Shown here one piece after another: positions 43,393-52,255 of a stretch of 64,000 nt of DNA (position 1 is its first letter; each line of letters begins with the position of its first letter). Source of the stretch: Gammaproteobacteria bacterium (GTDB lineage Bacteria; Pseudomonadota; Gammaproteobacteria; Eutrophobiales; Eutrophobiaceae). The position numbers and the translations under genes are program-made. The notes below the pieces were generated by a model, which was not told the DNA's origin, did no database searches, and saw only the letters and a program-made list of their open reading frames with translations. The DNA lies in NCBI GenBank assembly GCA_004297165.1, contig SCUJ01000006.1, positions 1,488,464 to 1,552,463 of the forward strand, written 5' to 3'.

Positions 43393-44142
43393 TCAGAATG
43401 GCCAGGCCTTGAGGAAGAAGCGGGACAGCCAGCCATGCGAGTTCGCGTCCACCAGCGCCCCCTTGCCGCCGTAGCTGATGCGGGCGTTGGCGATCCGGGT
43501 GGACGGCACGGTGTTGTCCGGCGCGATATCCAGCGGCCGGACGACGCCGATCAGGCGCACGTATTCGTCGCCCTGGTTGAGGGCGAGGATCTTCTCCCCG
43601 CGGATCACCAGATTGCCGTTGGGCAACACCTCGGTGACCACGACGGTGATGCTGCCCTTCAGCCGGTTGCTCTGGGCGCTGGTGCCGCTGCCGGAGAAAT
43701 CCTGGCCGGTGTTGATGGAGGCGGAGAGATCGCCAAGCGCCCCGACCGCGCCGCCGGTGAAGGGCGTAATCACCGCCGCGGCCGGTAGATCGATCTCGCT
43801 CTCCCGGTTGGTCGCCGTGGTGGCCGATTTGCTCGCGTCGGTGTTCTCCATCAGGATTACCGTGATGATGTCGCCGGTCTGGCGCGCCCTGGTGTCCTCG
43901 AACAGCCGGATGGAGGCGTTCGCGTGATAGATCGCCCCGTCCGCGGGCAGGGTCTGCTGCGGATACAAGGGCGAACCGGAATAAAACGGATCCGGGCGGG
44001 TGCGATCGAGCGCATTGCAGCCGGCTAGCAGGACGAGGATCGCGAGCAGCAGGAGCGACAACCACAGCAGCCGGTAGCGTTTGAGGGCGCCGCCCTGGAT
44101 GGCGGCGGCCTGGGGTTTAGAGGTTATTCGTGACATAGGCAA
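43393..44142 (-). CDS. flgH: Flagellar L-ring lipoprotein FlgH
   Basis: 249 aa. The lipobox LLAGC follows a hydrophobic segment at about residues 25-41, so the mature protein is lipidated. The core [20 protein letters not shown] and the C-terminal [12 protein letters not shown]-type region are conserved. The ATG used overlaps the end of flgG by 26 bases, which is longer than its neighbours' overlaps; a start two codons in is also possible. Confidence 0.95.
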   Translation of the reverse strand: MPMSRITSKPQAAAIQGGALKRYRLLWLSLLLLAILVLLAGCNALDRTRPDPFYSGSPLYPQQTLPADGAIYHANASIRLFEDTRARQTGDIITVILMENTDASKSATTATNRESEIDLPAAAVITPFTGGAVGALGDLSASINTGQDFSGSGTSAQSNRLKGSITVVVTEVLPNGNLVIRGEKILALNQGDEYVRLIGVVRPLDIAPDNTVPSTRIANARISYGGKGALVDANSHGWLSRFFLKAWPF

Positions 44143-44902
44143 GCATCCGGTCGGAGGTTTCGATGGCCTTGGAATTCATTTCGTACGCGCGTTGCGCCTC
44201 GATCATGTTGATGAGTTCCTCCACGACATTGACGTTGGAACTCTCAAGCGATCCCTGCGAGAGCATGCCGAGGCCGTTCAGCCCGGGCGTGCCCACCTGC
44301 GGCGAGCCCGAGGCCACGGTCTCGACGAAGAGATTCTTGCCGATGGGTTGCAGGCCGGCGGGATTGATGAAATCCGCGAGCTGGATGCTGCCCACCTGGG
44401 TCGGCGCGGTCGCACCGGGGGTCATGACGGAGACCACGCCATCCGCGCCGATGGTGATGCTCTGCGCGTTTTCGGGGATGGTGACGCTGGGATCGATAAC
44501 GAAACCGTCGGCGTTGACGAGTTGCCCCTGATTGTCCATCTTCAGCGCACCGTCGCGGCTATAGGTGACCGTGCCGTCCGGCAGCAGGACCTGGAGAAAA
44601 CCGCGGCCGTCGATGGCGACATCGAGGGAGTTTTCCGTCCTGGCGAGATTACCCTGCATGAACAGCTTCTCGGTCGCCACCGTGCTGACCCCTGTGCCGA
44701 GCGAAAGCCCGGACGGCAGGATGGTGTCCTGGGAGGATTGGCCACCCGCCTGGCGCACGTTTTGATAAAGCAGATCCTGGAACACCGGACGGCCGCGCTT
44801 GAACCCGGTCGTGCTGACGTTCGCCAGGTTGTTGGAGATCACCGCCAGCCGCTGCTGTTGCGCGTCCAGCCCTGTCTTCGCCACCCATAATGCCTTATAC
44901 AT
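44117..44902 (-). CDS. flgG: Flagellar distal rod protein FlgG
   Basis: 261 aa. The N-terminal [32 protein letters not shown] (in parts), the [20 protein letters not shown] block and the C-terminal [23 protein letters not shown] are textbook FlgG. The gap after flgF is 42 bases. Confidence 0.97.
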   Translation of the reverse strand: MYKALWVAKTGLDAQQQRLAVISNNLANVSTTGFKRGRPVFQDLLYQNVRQAGGQSSQDTILPSGLSLGTGVSTVATEKLFMQGNLARTENSLDVAIDGRGFLQVLLPDGTVTYSRDGALKMDNQGQLVNADGFVIDPSVTIPENAQSITIGADGVVSVMTPGATAPTQVGSIQLADFINPAGLQPIGKNLFVETVASGSPQVGTPGLNGLGMLSQGSLESSNVNVVEELINMIEAQRAYEMNSKAIETSDRMLAYVTNNL

Positions 44903-44944
44903 AGTGAATTCTCTCTCTTACCGTAAGTTTGGGGTTCAAACCGA

Positions 44945-45685
44945 TCAACCGATGCGCATGGTCTCGGCGGAGGATCGATCGTTCTCGGCGTTTTCGCGCA
45001 TCAGTCGGATCTGTGTCTCGAATGTCCGCGACAATGCGATCATCTCGACGAGACCTGCCACGGCGTTGACGTTGCCCGTCTCCAGCGCCCCGGACAGAAC
45101 CTGCGCGTTGGCGTCCAGCGGCAGGGCCGTTTCATTGACCGTATAGAGCAATCCGTCCTCGCCCTTGCGCAGTTCGCCCGGCTGCGCGCTCACCAGACGG
45201 ATCCGATCCACCGTCGCCATGGTGGAGGCGACCTGACCGACCGGGCGGATGGAGATGGTGCCATCGGACCCGATCTCGATCTTGTCGGCCTGGGGGATGG
45301 CGATCGGTCCGCCGTTGCCGAGCACGGGGAAACCCGCGCCGGTCAACAGCGCCCCGTTGGGCGTGAGCTGCAAATCGCCGCGGCGGGTGTAGGCCTCCCG
45401 GCCATCCGCGCTTTGTACAGCGATCAGGGCCTCGCCATGCACGGCGACATCGAGATCGCGCCCGGTGGTGACGATCGCGCCCGGACCGAGATCGACCCCG
45501 GAGGTCTCGGCGAGCGCCATGATCCGGGACGGCTTGCCCGCGCCCGGCACCGTCACGGACCGTGCGGAGGTGTAGTCCGCCTGGAAACCGGTCGTGCCGA
45601 GATTGGCCAGGTTGTGCGAGACCGCCGTCATGGCCTCGCCGGTGCGCACCGCGCCCGACAGTGCCGTATAGATAAGCCGATCCAT
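44945..45685 (-). CDS. flgF: Flagellar proximal rod protein FlgF
   Basis: 246 aa. It begins MDRLIYTALSGAVRTGEAM, the FlgF signature, and ends with NVNAVAGLVEMIALSRTFETQIR (in parts). Rod proteins FlgB, C, F and G are all present in the operon. Confidence 0.95.
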   Translation of the reverse strand: MDRLIYTALSGAVRTGEAMTAVSHNLANLGTTGFQADYTSARSVTVPGAGKPSRIMALAETSGVDLGPGAIVTTGRDLDVAVHGEALIAVQSADGREAYTRRGDLQLTPNGALLTGAGFPVLGNGGPIAIPQADKIEIGSDGTISIRPVGQVASTMATVDRIRLVSAQPGELRKGEDGLLYTVNETALPLDANAQVLSGALETGNVNAVAGLVEMIALSRTFETQIRLMRENAENDRSSAETMRIG

Positions 45686-45712
45686 CTACGTTCGCTCCGC
45701 AGTCCGATGAAA

Positions 45713-46990
45713 TTAACGGATATTGATCACGGTCTGGGTAATCGCGTCCGCCGTGGTGATCACCTGGGCGTTCGCCTGGAAATTCCGTTGCGCGGTGATC
45801 ATGTTTACCAACTGTTCGGTCAGATCGACATTGGATCCCTCCAGGGCGCCTGATTGAACCAGACCGAGACTGGACGAACCCGGTGCGCCGATGAGGGCCG
45901 CGCCGGAATCGAAGGATTCGCTCCAACTGGTGTCGCCGAGCTGTTGCAGGCCCTGCGGGTTGCTGAAGTTCGCTAACGCAATCTGACCTAGGGTGCGGGT
46001 CTGGCCGTTCGTGTAGCGCGCCTGGATGATCCCCACATCGGCGATGTCGATCCCGGAGAGCCGTCCGCTCGCATAGCCGTCCTGGTTGATGGCGTTGATG
46101 CTGAAATTGCCGCCGAACTGGGTCGATCCGCCATAATCGAATTCCAGATTCATATTGGCGGCGCTGGTGCCGGGGTTGACCGGGGCATAATCGATGGCGC
46201 CCGCCACGGATCCCGCGGGCACGGCGGATACCAGTGCGCCGGAGGTATTGAAGGTCATCGTGGCTGGTTGTCCCGCGACGTTACCCGCGGGGATCACCTC
46301 GGTGGAAGCCCCGGCCTCATTGGCGATCCAGAGGTGCGTCTCCCACACATTGGCGGTCGTGGTCTTGCGATAATACGTCGTCGTCGTGATTGGATTGCCC
46401 AGCGAATCGTATGTGGTCAGAGAGGTTGAATTGCTGTAGGTGCTGGGGTCGAGCCGGTTGAAGGCCGGGGCGCCAGGATACGGCGCGAGCGGCGTGGCGT
46501 TGGCGTTGAAGTTCGCCCCGATGGCGACCTTGGTCGATTGATTCGGGGTGATGTCCGAGGTGTCGATCAGGAGATCGCCGAGGGCGCCGGTGATGTTCCC
46601 CGCATTGTCGGCCTGATAGGCGGTGAGGCGCTGATTGGCGTTGTTGACCACATAACCGAGCCGATCGACGCCGAAGGCCCCGGCGCGGCTGTAAATGATC
46701 GAGCCGTTGTCGTTCAACCGGAAAAAGCCCTGTCCGCCGATGGCGAGATCCAGGTTGTTATCCGTGAAATTGACGTTGCCCTGGGTGAAATGCTGACTGA
46801 TCGCCGAGACGGTGACGCCGCTGCCGATGGCATTCGTGGCGGTGCCGAGATTGCTGGCCGGATAGATGTCGGCGAATTCCGCGCGCGATTTCTTGAAGCC
46901 GGTGGTGCCGGCGTTGGCGACGTTGTTGCCGATTACCCGCAGTTCCGTCGTGGCGGCGTTGAGTCCGCTTAAGGCTGTACGAAAAGGCAT
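45713..46990 (-). CDS. flgE: Flagellar hook protein FlgE
   Basis: 425 aa. N-terminal MPFRTALSGLNAATTELRVIG, then NNVANAGTTGFKKSRAEF; a GGQGFFRLNDNGSIIYSRAG block; a variable middle; and the C-terminal GSNVDLTEQLVNMITAQRNFQ. It polymerises into the universal joint and its length is set by FliK. Confidence 0.96.
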   Translation of the reverse strand: MPFRTALSGLNAATTELRVIGNNVANAGTTGFKKSRAEFADIYPASNLGTATNAIGSGVTVSAISQHFTQGNVNFTDNNLDLAIGGQGFFRLNDNGSIIYSRAGAFGVDRLGYVVNNANQRLTAYQADNAGNITGALGDLLIDTSDITPNQSTKVAIGANFNANATPLAPYPGAPAFNRLDPSTYSNSTSLTTYDSLGNPITTTTYYRKTTTANVWETHLWIANEAGASTEVIPAGNVAGQPATMTFNTSGALVSAVPAGSVAGAIDYAPVNPGTSAANMNLEFDYGGSTQFGGNFSINAINQDGYASGRLSGIDIADVGIIQARYTNGQTRTLGQIALANFSNPQGLQQLGDTSWSESFDSGAALIGAPGSSSLGLVQSGALEGSNVDLTEQLVNMITAQRNFQANAQVITTADAITQTVINIR

Positions 46991-47028
46991 GGTGAATACT
47001 CCTCAGTGAATGGCGGTAGTTTGACCGC

Positions 47029-47697
47029 TTACATGATTTCCCGGACCTGGGCGAAATCGACCTCGCCCAGACCATCCAGATTCAGGCTGATCCCGCCGCC
47101 CTGCCCGCCCAGGGATACGCTGTTCACGCGGGACTTCGCCAGGGTGTCCAGCGCGCGACTCTCGCCCTGGCCGCCGGCCACCGCGCGCAACTCGTAGACC
47201 CCGGCAGGCGCCAAAGCGCCGGTCTCGTCGGCGCCATCCCATGCGAAGGAGACCACTCCGGCCGTCTGCCGACCCAGATGCACGTTCCTGACGAGTTCGT
47301 TGTTTCCGTTATAAATGCCGATCACGAGATCCTGCGTGCCGGCGGGGAGATCGACCGCGGCCTCCAGCATCCCGCCGGCCGGCAGGCGCGCGTGACCGCT
47401 CGGGACGAGCACCGTGCGCCCGACCAGACCCGAGGCCTGCAGGGCCTGGTTCGAATAGATCGAGCCCGCCAGACTGGCGAATGAGGATTGCAGGTCCTTG
47501 ATCCCGGTCACCGTGCTGAATTGCGCGATCTGGCTCAGGAATTCCCCGCTCTCCATCGGCTTCAGCGGGTCCTGATTGCGCAACTGGGTGATCATCAGTT
47601 CGAGAAACTGGTCCTGGCCGAGTTTGTTCTGCTGCCCCTGAACCGGACTCGCGAGCCCCGCGCTGCTGCGCGTGAAGATATCGTCGATAACGGACAT
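47029..47697 (-). CDS. flgD: Hook capping protein FlgD
   Basis: 222 aa. LGQDQFLELMITQLRNQDPL then KPMESGEFLSQIAQFSTVTG are the FlgD signature. The rest includes the FlgD tudor-like and Ig-like domains (GVVSFAWDGADETGALAPAG). It caps the growing hook. 38 bases separate it from flgE. Confidence 0.96.
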   Translation of the reverse strand: MSVIDDIFTRSSAGLASPVQGQQNKLGQDQFLELMITQLRNQDPLKPMESGEFLSQIAQFSTVTGIKDLQSSFASLAGSIYSNQALQASGLVGRTVLVPSGHARLPAGGMLEAAVDLPAGTQDLVIGIYNGNNELVRNVHLGRQTAGVVSFAWDGADETGALAPAGVYELRAVAGGQGESRALDTLAKSRVNSVSLGGQGGGISLNLDGLGEVDFAQVREIM

Positions 47698-47713
47698 ATG
47701 TGCTTACCCTTGG

Positions 47714-48133
47714 TTACTGGCCGAGCGCGAGCAGCCGGAGGATCATCTGCTTGGCCGTGTTGATCACCTCCGTGTTGGTTTGAAAGGCCCGCGAGGCGGA
47801 GATCATGTCGGTCATCTCCGCCACGGGATTGACGTTCGGCAGATAAATGTATCCGGTCTCGTCCGCCAGCGGGTGATCCGGCTGGTATTCGCGGCGCGTC
47901 GGCGCCGCGCTCTCGATAATCCCGGTGACCTGGACCCCCGCCGGGACATCGCCGCCGGTCATCCCGGCCTCTTCCAGCAGGGTGGCGAATATGGGTTGCC
48001 GCGCGCGATAGGCCCCGGCCTCGCTCCCTGCGGCGCTCTCGGCGTTGGCCAGGTTGCTCGCGACCAGATTGAGCCGGACGGATTCGGCCCCCAGTGCGGT
48101 CCCGGCGATATCCAATACCCGAAACAAAGACAT
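47714..48133 (-). CDS. flgC: Flagellar proximal rod protein FlgC
   Basis: 139 aa. LVASNLANAESAAGSEAGAY and the C-terminal YLPNVNPVAEMTDMISASRAFQTNTEV (in parts) are conserved. It begins two bases after flgB. Confidence 0.96.
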   Translation of the reverse strand: MSLFRVLDIAGTALGAESVRLNLVASNLANAESAAGSEAGAYRARQPIFATLLEEAGMTGGDVPAGVQVTGIIESAAPTRREYQPDHPLADETGYIYLPNVNPVAEMTDMISASRAFQTNTEVINTAKQMILRLLALGQ

Positions 48134-48135
48134 CT

Positions 48136-48549
48136 TTATTCTCCTCTGATGGCCGTCAACAGCGAACGGACCCGGTTGCCCATGAAGGTCAGGCTGGCCT
48201 GGTAGCGCAGGGCGTTATCGAGATAGGCGGCGTGCTCGGCCTGCGTATCGACGGTATTCGCGTCCATGGACGGCTGCGCCGGTTCGCGGTAGACGATGAA
48301 ATCCTCCGGCGCTGAGCCATCGCCGATGCTGATCGAGTTGTCCACCATATCGGGGTTCATTTGTTCGCGGCTCGCCGCGCCCTCGTTCTCCACGGCCGCG
48401 AACAGCGCGGCGCGAAAATCGAGTTCCTTCGCCTTGAATCCCGGGGTGTTGGCGTTCGCCAGATTGGAGGCGATGACCTCGGCGCGCCGATCCAGCACCC
48501 GCAGGGCCTCCGCCTGAACGCCGAAGATTGAATCCAGTCTGCTTGTCAT
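48136..48549 (-). CDS. flgB: Flagellar proximal rod protein FlgB
   Basis: 137 aa. LRVLDRRAEVIASNLANANT, then PGFKAKELDFRAAL, is the FlgB N-terminus. ATG 48549 is selected by that motif; the frame extends further upstream but crosses the sigma-54 promoter. First gene of the flgB-flgL operon. Confidence 0.96.
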   Translation of the reverse strand: MTSRLDSIFGVQAEALRVLDRRAEVIASNLANANTPGFKAKELDFRAALFAAVENEGAASREQMNPDMVDNSISIGDGSAPEDFIVYREPAQPSMDANTVDTQAEHAAYLDNALRYQASLTFMGNRVRSLLTAIRGE

Positions 48550-48614
48550 TGCTGTCCGCCTTTTATCCTGTCCGGAAACCCGTTCCGGCCGTTGATGAAT
48601 TTCGGAAATGGATT

Positions 48615-48630
48615 TGCAATGAGTGTGCCA
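48615..48630 (-). promoter_or_regulatory. Sigma-54 promoter for the flgB operon
   Basis: The minus strand reads TGGCACACTCATTGCA, a perfect match to TGGCACRNNNNTTGCW. It ends 65 bases before the flgB ATG. Confidence 0.93.
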
Positions 48631-48755
48631 AACGCGGATCAGTCCTGAATTCAGGCATCTTGCGGCGATGTACCAGGCGTCACTCGTGGTAAAGCGGCAA
48701 TAAGACTCCGCCCGGCGGCAAGCCTTGACCGTTCCTGTCCGATGGCGCACCCGGC

Positions 48756-48771
48756 GGCACAGTGATTGCAT
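48756..48771 (+). promoter_or_regulatory. Sigma-54 promoter for flgA
   Basis: The plus strand reads CGGCACAGTGATTGCA, differing from the consensus only in the first base. It diverges from the flgB promoter with about 125 bases between them, a space that could hold shared activator sites. Confidence 0.85.
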
Positions 48772-48860
48772 ATAGATGGGCGTGGCTGAATTTTGGGAAA
48801 CAACGAATTCAGCGGAAAAGGTCAGGCAATAATCGTAACCACAGGCTGCAAATCGACCAG

Positions 48861-49643
48861 ATGACAAGGATTTACAAGGCTAAACCAGTCACATCGCGCA
48901 TCCGGAGATCCGCTTTCGGGGATCCAGGCCCGTGGGGCGTGGCATGCAGCGGCGTTATTTTTTTGACGCTGGCGATCTGCCTTTCCGGCGGTCTGGCGGC
49001 GGAACCGGCCACGCCTGCGACCATCGCGGCGCGGATCGACGCCGAGGTCCGGGCCTATCTCGAGGCGCGGCCGGAGCTTGCGGGCGCCGATCACAATATA
49101 GAGACCGGCAGACTGGATGCGCGCTTTCGCAAGGAATGTCCCACCGCGCTGGAGATCTTTCTGCCGCAAGGTTATCGCTTGCAGGGCAAGACCACGATCG
49201 GGGTGCGTTGTCCCGCGCCCGAGACCTGGACGATCTACGTCCCGGCGCAGGTGCATGTCTACGGAGACGTTGTAGTGCTCGCCCTGCCGGCAGCGCGCGG
49301 CGCACCCATCCCCGGTTCGGCATTACGGGTGGAACGGCGCGACCTCGGCACGCTCGCGGCGGGCGCCTTGCAGGATCCGGCCGCGGCGGTGGGGATGCTG
49401 CCGCGGCGGGCCTTGCCCCAGGGCGCCGTGTTGCGCGCGGCGATGCTTGAGGCGGCGCCGCTCGTCCGGCGCGGTCAACAGGTGACGATCCAGGCGGAGA
49501 TCACGGGCCTGTCCGTCAAAAGCGCCGGTGAGGCCCTCGCGGATGGTTCCCAGGGCGAACTGGTGAGAGTCCGCAACCTGTTGACAAACAAGGTTATCAC
49601 TGCAATCGTGATGGCGCCTGGAGAGGTGCGGGTGCCGCTTTGA
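48861..49643 (+). CDS. flgA: P-ring assembly chaperone FlgA
   Basis: 260 aa from ATG 48861. The hydrophobic export signal is late (GVIFLTLAICLSGGLAA, about residues 31-47), so translation may instead begin at a GTG at 48939, giving a normal signal peptide. The C-terminal SAF/FlgA domain has GAVLRAAMLEAAPLVRRGQQV and GELVRVRNLLTNKVI. It assists FlgI ring assembly in the periplasm. Confidence 0.92.
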   Translation: MTRIYKAKPVTSRIRRSAFGDPGPWGVACSGVIFLTLAICLSGGLAAEPATPATIAARIDAEVRAYLEARPELAGADHNIETGRLDARFRKECPTALEIFLPQGYRLQGKTTIGVRCPAPETWTIYVPAQVHVYGDVVVLALPAARGAPIPGSALRVERRDLGTLAAGALQDPAAAVGMLPRRALPQGAVLRAAMLEAAPLVRRGQQVTIQAEITGLSVKSAGEALADGSQGELVRVRNLLTNKVITAIVMAPGEVRVPL

Positions 49644-49710
49644 AACCCGGCATGAACCCGGATGATTATACGTCGATATTCGCCTGACTGCCCTGTCATT
49701 AAAATAGTAT

Positions 49711-49737
49711 TAAAGTTTCACCCGGATCGGCCGATAA
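49711..49737 (+). promoter_or_regulatory. Perfect sigma-28 promoter for the flgM operon
   Basis: TAAAGTTT, an 11-base spacer, then GCCGATAA: every base of both boxes and the spacing match the FliA consensus. It ends 23 bases before the flgM ATG, so FliA should drive expression of its own anti-sigma factor. Confidence 0.95.
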
Positions 49738-49760
49738 GACATACGTAGGAAATCGAGACC

Positions 49761-50084
49761 ATGATAATCAAACTGAACAGCGAGCAACCCCAAAGGCTGG
49801 AAGGCGTCGGCAATCTTTCCCGCATCCGGAGCGATCAGGAGGCGGCAGGCAAGGTCCGCCCGGACTCCGGACACGCGGCGTCCCTGGACACCATGACCCT
49901 GACGGCGACTTCCAGCCTCTTGGGGGAATTGCAGGAGAAGCTGTTCAATCTGCCCGAGGTCGATAACCAGCGCGTCGCCGAGGTCCGGCAAGCCTTGAAC
50001 GAAGGCAAATATATGGCGGACCCGGAGCGCACGGCCAGCAGCCTCCTGGCCTTCGAACGGCAATTGACGCACAAAGACCGGTAA
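49761..50084 (+). CDS. flgM: Anti-sigma-28 factor FlgM
   Basis: 107 aa. N-terminal polar, probably disordered region, then the helical FliA-binding part LLGELQEKLFNLPEVDNQRV and VRQALNEGKYMADPERTASS. FlgM holds FliA until the hook is complete and is then exported. Located after flgA as usual. Confidence 0.94.
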   Translation: MIIKLNSEQPQRLEGVGNLSRIRSDQEAAGKVRPDSGHAASLDTMTLTATSSLLGELQEKLFNLPEVDNQRVAEVRQALNEGKYMADPERTASSLLAFERQLTHKDR

Positions 50085-50117
50085 ACCCCGCGCGGGCCGA
50101 ACGACCGGAACACCACC

Positions 50118-50606
50118 GTGACCCTGGCGCAGTCATCCGGATCTCTGATCACTGCCTTTATGGAAGAGATCGGCCTCTGGCGCGAATTCGCCGCCAGCCT
50201 GGATCGGGAACAGACCGCGTTGCGCGACAACCGGATCGATGACCTCCAGCAGATCGTAGTCGAGAAGCATGACCTCACCCGGCGCCTGCACGAATGCGGT
50301 TCACGGCGCATGGCCCTGTTCCGGGAAGCCGGGATTGACGCGGGCTCCGCCAGTTTGTACTCGCCATTCCCCGGCAGGTTCTCCGCGGACTGGGATCGGA
50401 TCCAGTCGCTCTGGCGGCAACTGACCGAGTACATGGCCAGATGCCGGCGGCAGAATCAGGATAACGGCGTTCTGCTCAACCTGCGCGCGGACGTCGTCAA
50501 ACGGACCCTCGCCTCGCTCACCGGGCAGGCCCCGGAGCCGGAACTGTATGGACATGACAACCGTCCCCGCCAGTCTGCCGCCGGGAATCTGCTCGACCGG
50601 GCCTGA
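50118..50606 (+). CDS. flgN: Flagellar export chaperone FlgN
   Basis: 162 aa helical protein starting with GTG at 50118; an internal ATG at 50160 would remove the first 14 residues. LIDAFxxxL-like LITAFMEEIGLWREF opens it and DDLQQIVVEKHDLTRRL lies in the central helix. FlgN carries FlgK and FlgL to the export gate. Confidence 0.9.
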   Translation: MTLAQSSGSLITAFMEEIGLWREFAASLDREQTALRDNRIDDLQQIVVEKHDLTRRLHECGSRRMALFREAGIDAGSASLYSPFPGRFSADWDRIQSLWRQLTEYMARCRRQNQDNGVLLNLRADVVKRTLASLTGQAPEPELYGHDNRPRQSAAGNLLDRA

Positions 50607-50690
50607 CCTCTTCCGCGCCGTGCTCCGCCGGCTGAATGCCGGTCAAACACAAACTTGTGTGTGTCAGCAAAATCATTCATCCTTCGCCCG

Positions 50691-51464
50691 ATGAACGCGA
50701 CGACGGCCAATGAGATCTCGACGGACAAGCGGGTCGAAAAAATCACGGACCCTACCCGGATCGCCGGGATGTTGCGCGAGATGCAAAACGGCAATTCCAC
50801 GATCTATCTCGACCTGGATGAAAGCGAGTCCAGTTACATCACCGAGATCGTCGACGTAAACGAGGCGGAGAGACGTCTCTGGCTTCAGGAACTGGTTACG
50901 CGGGAGGCGCATGAGAAATTGCTGGCCGCGCGGAAATTTTACGCCCACACATTTTTACACAGCGTGGTCACCGGCTTCGCCTGCGCGCTGATCCGCGCGG
51001 TTGCGCCGGGTCCGCGGCAAAAGTACCTCCGTTACGAGATCGCCTTCCCTGACCATCTCGATCACCTCCAGCGGCGGGAACATTATCGCGTCAAGGTCCG
51101 ACTCGTCATGGCCTCGCAGGTCTCCCTCTTGATGCTGGATGGCCGCAGTCTCTCCGGCAGTCTGCGCGACATCTCGCAGGGCGGGATCAAGATCATGATC
51201 CAGGAACGGCTGGATGAGCCCATCGATCCGGAACTGCGCCTCGTCAATTGCGAATTCCAGTTGCCGAGCGGCGAGATCGTTCACTGCAAGGCGGAGATTC
51301 GCGCGACCTATCTGAATCAGGATGAGACCATCAAGGCCCTTGGGGTCAAGTTCCTGGACATCGACCGGGAAATCAGGAAGGCCATCGCCAAATACGTCGC
51401 CACGCTGGAACGGAAATCGCTGCAACAGGCGGCGCGAAACGAATTGGACACAACCGCGCGTTAG
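50691..51464 (+). CDS. ycgR: Flagellar brake protein YcgR (PilZ, c-di-GMP)
   Basis: 257 aa. The N-terminal YcgR domain (about residues 20-115) has IAGMLREMQNGNSTIYLDLD. The C-terminal PilZ domain has the c-di-GMP motifs RREHYRVKVRL (RxxxR) and LRDISQGGIKIM (D-x-S-x-x-G). When loaded it slows the motor by contacting FliG or MotA. It is transcribed with flgMN and sits nine bases before the FkbM gene. Confidence 0.94.
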   Translation: MNATTANEISTDKRVEKITDPTRIAGMLREMQNGNSTIYLDLDESESSYITEIVDVNEAERRLWLQELVTREAHEKLLAARKFYAHTFLHSVVTGFACALIRAVAPGPRQKYLRYEIAFPDHLDHLQRREHYRVKVRLVMASQVSLLMLDGRSLSGSLRDISQGGIKIMIQERLDEPIDPELRLVNCEFQLPSGEIVHCKAEIRATYLNQDETIKALGVKFLDIDREIRKAIAKYVATLERKSLQQAARNELDTTAR

Positions 51465-51472
51465 GAGGACGG

Positions 51473-52255
51473 ATGAACCGGGCGAGCAGCGGACTGCCGC
51501 GAGAGAATCTGCGGGATTATTTCAACGAGCTGCGGCTCGATCTCAAATTCCGCTACCCCCCCATGCGCGCCTATTACCGCTACCGGGCCCACAAATATCT
51601 CGCCCGGATCGACCCGGAGATGGGGATCCTCAAATTTCTGGTGGACCCCAGGCGCGCATCGCTGGATATCGGGGCGAACCTGGGTCTCTTCACCTATTTT
51701 CTGGCGCGTCTGAGTCCAAAGGTCTATGCCTTCGAGCCCAACCCGTTCCCCTTGCGTCTGTTGCGCTACGTTGCCGATGACAATGTCGAAGTCGCGGCCA
51801 CGGCGATCACGGACCGGACCGGCGACGTGGAGCTGGTCATCCCGCGAGGCCGCAAGGGCTGGTCGAGCAACGGCGCCTCGCTGGAGGATCATTGTTCCGG
51901 CCGGAGCATCCGGGTCATGGCACAGGGCGCAAGACTCGACGATCTCCACCTTCCGCCCGTCGGGTTCGTCAAGATCGATGTTGAAGGACACGAGCTAGCC
52001 GTCCTGCGCGGGGCGCGGGAAACGCTCGCCCGCGACCGGCCCAACATCTACATCGAAAATGAGCACACCCATGCCGGCGCCGGGGCGGTTGAGGTGTTCA
52101 AGCACCTGGATGAAGCGGGTTATCGCGGATTCTTCTTCGAGGATGGCGTGCTGCGAACCCTCAGCCACTTCGATGTCGAGCGTCATCAACTCCAGCCCGC
52201 TGCCGGCGCGGGCGGTCATCGCTACGTCAGGAATTTCATCTTTCTGCCATCATGA
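51473..52255 (+). CDS. FkbM family methyltransferase
   Basis: 260 aa. SAM-binding motif SLDIGANLGLFTYFLARL (about residues 63-80), acidic VYAFEPNPFPLRLL and the FkbM block VGFVKIDVEGHELAVLRGA are clear. FkbM enzymes usually O-methylate sugars or polyketides. ATG 51473 has AGGAGG six bases upstream. Membership in the sigma-28 operon makes a flagellin-glycan or surface-sugar target plausible, though no glycan genes are in view. It overlaps the next gene by four bases. Confidence 0.88.
   Translation: MNRASSGLPRENLRDYFNELRLDLKFRYPPMRAYYRYRAHKYLARIDPEMGILKFLVDPRRASLDIGANLGLFTYFLARLSPKVYAFEPNPFPLRLLRYVADDNVEVAATAITDRTGDVELVIPRGRKGWSSNGASLEDHCSGRSIRVMAQGARLDDLHLPPVGFVKIDVEGHELAVLRGARETLARDRPNIYIENEHTHAGAGAVEVFKHLDEAGYRGFFFEDGVLRTLSHFDVERHQLQPAAGAGGHRYVRNFIFLPS

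Noticed and set aside
50640-50672. ACACAA/TTGTGT repeat before ycgR as an operator
   Set aside because: Only six bases per arm in a simple GT-rich run; ycgR is served by the flgM promoter.
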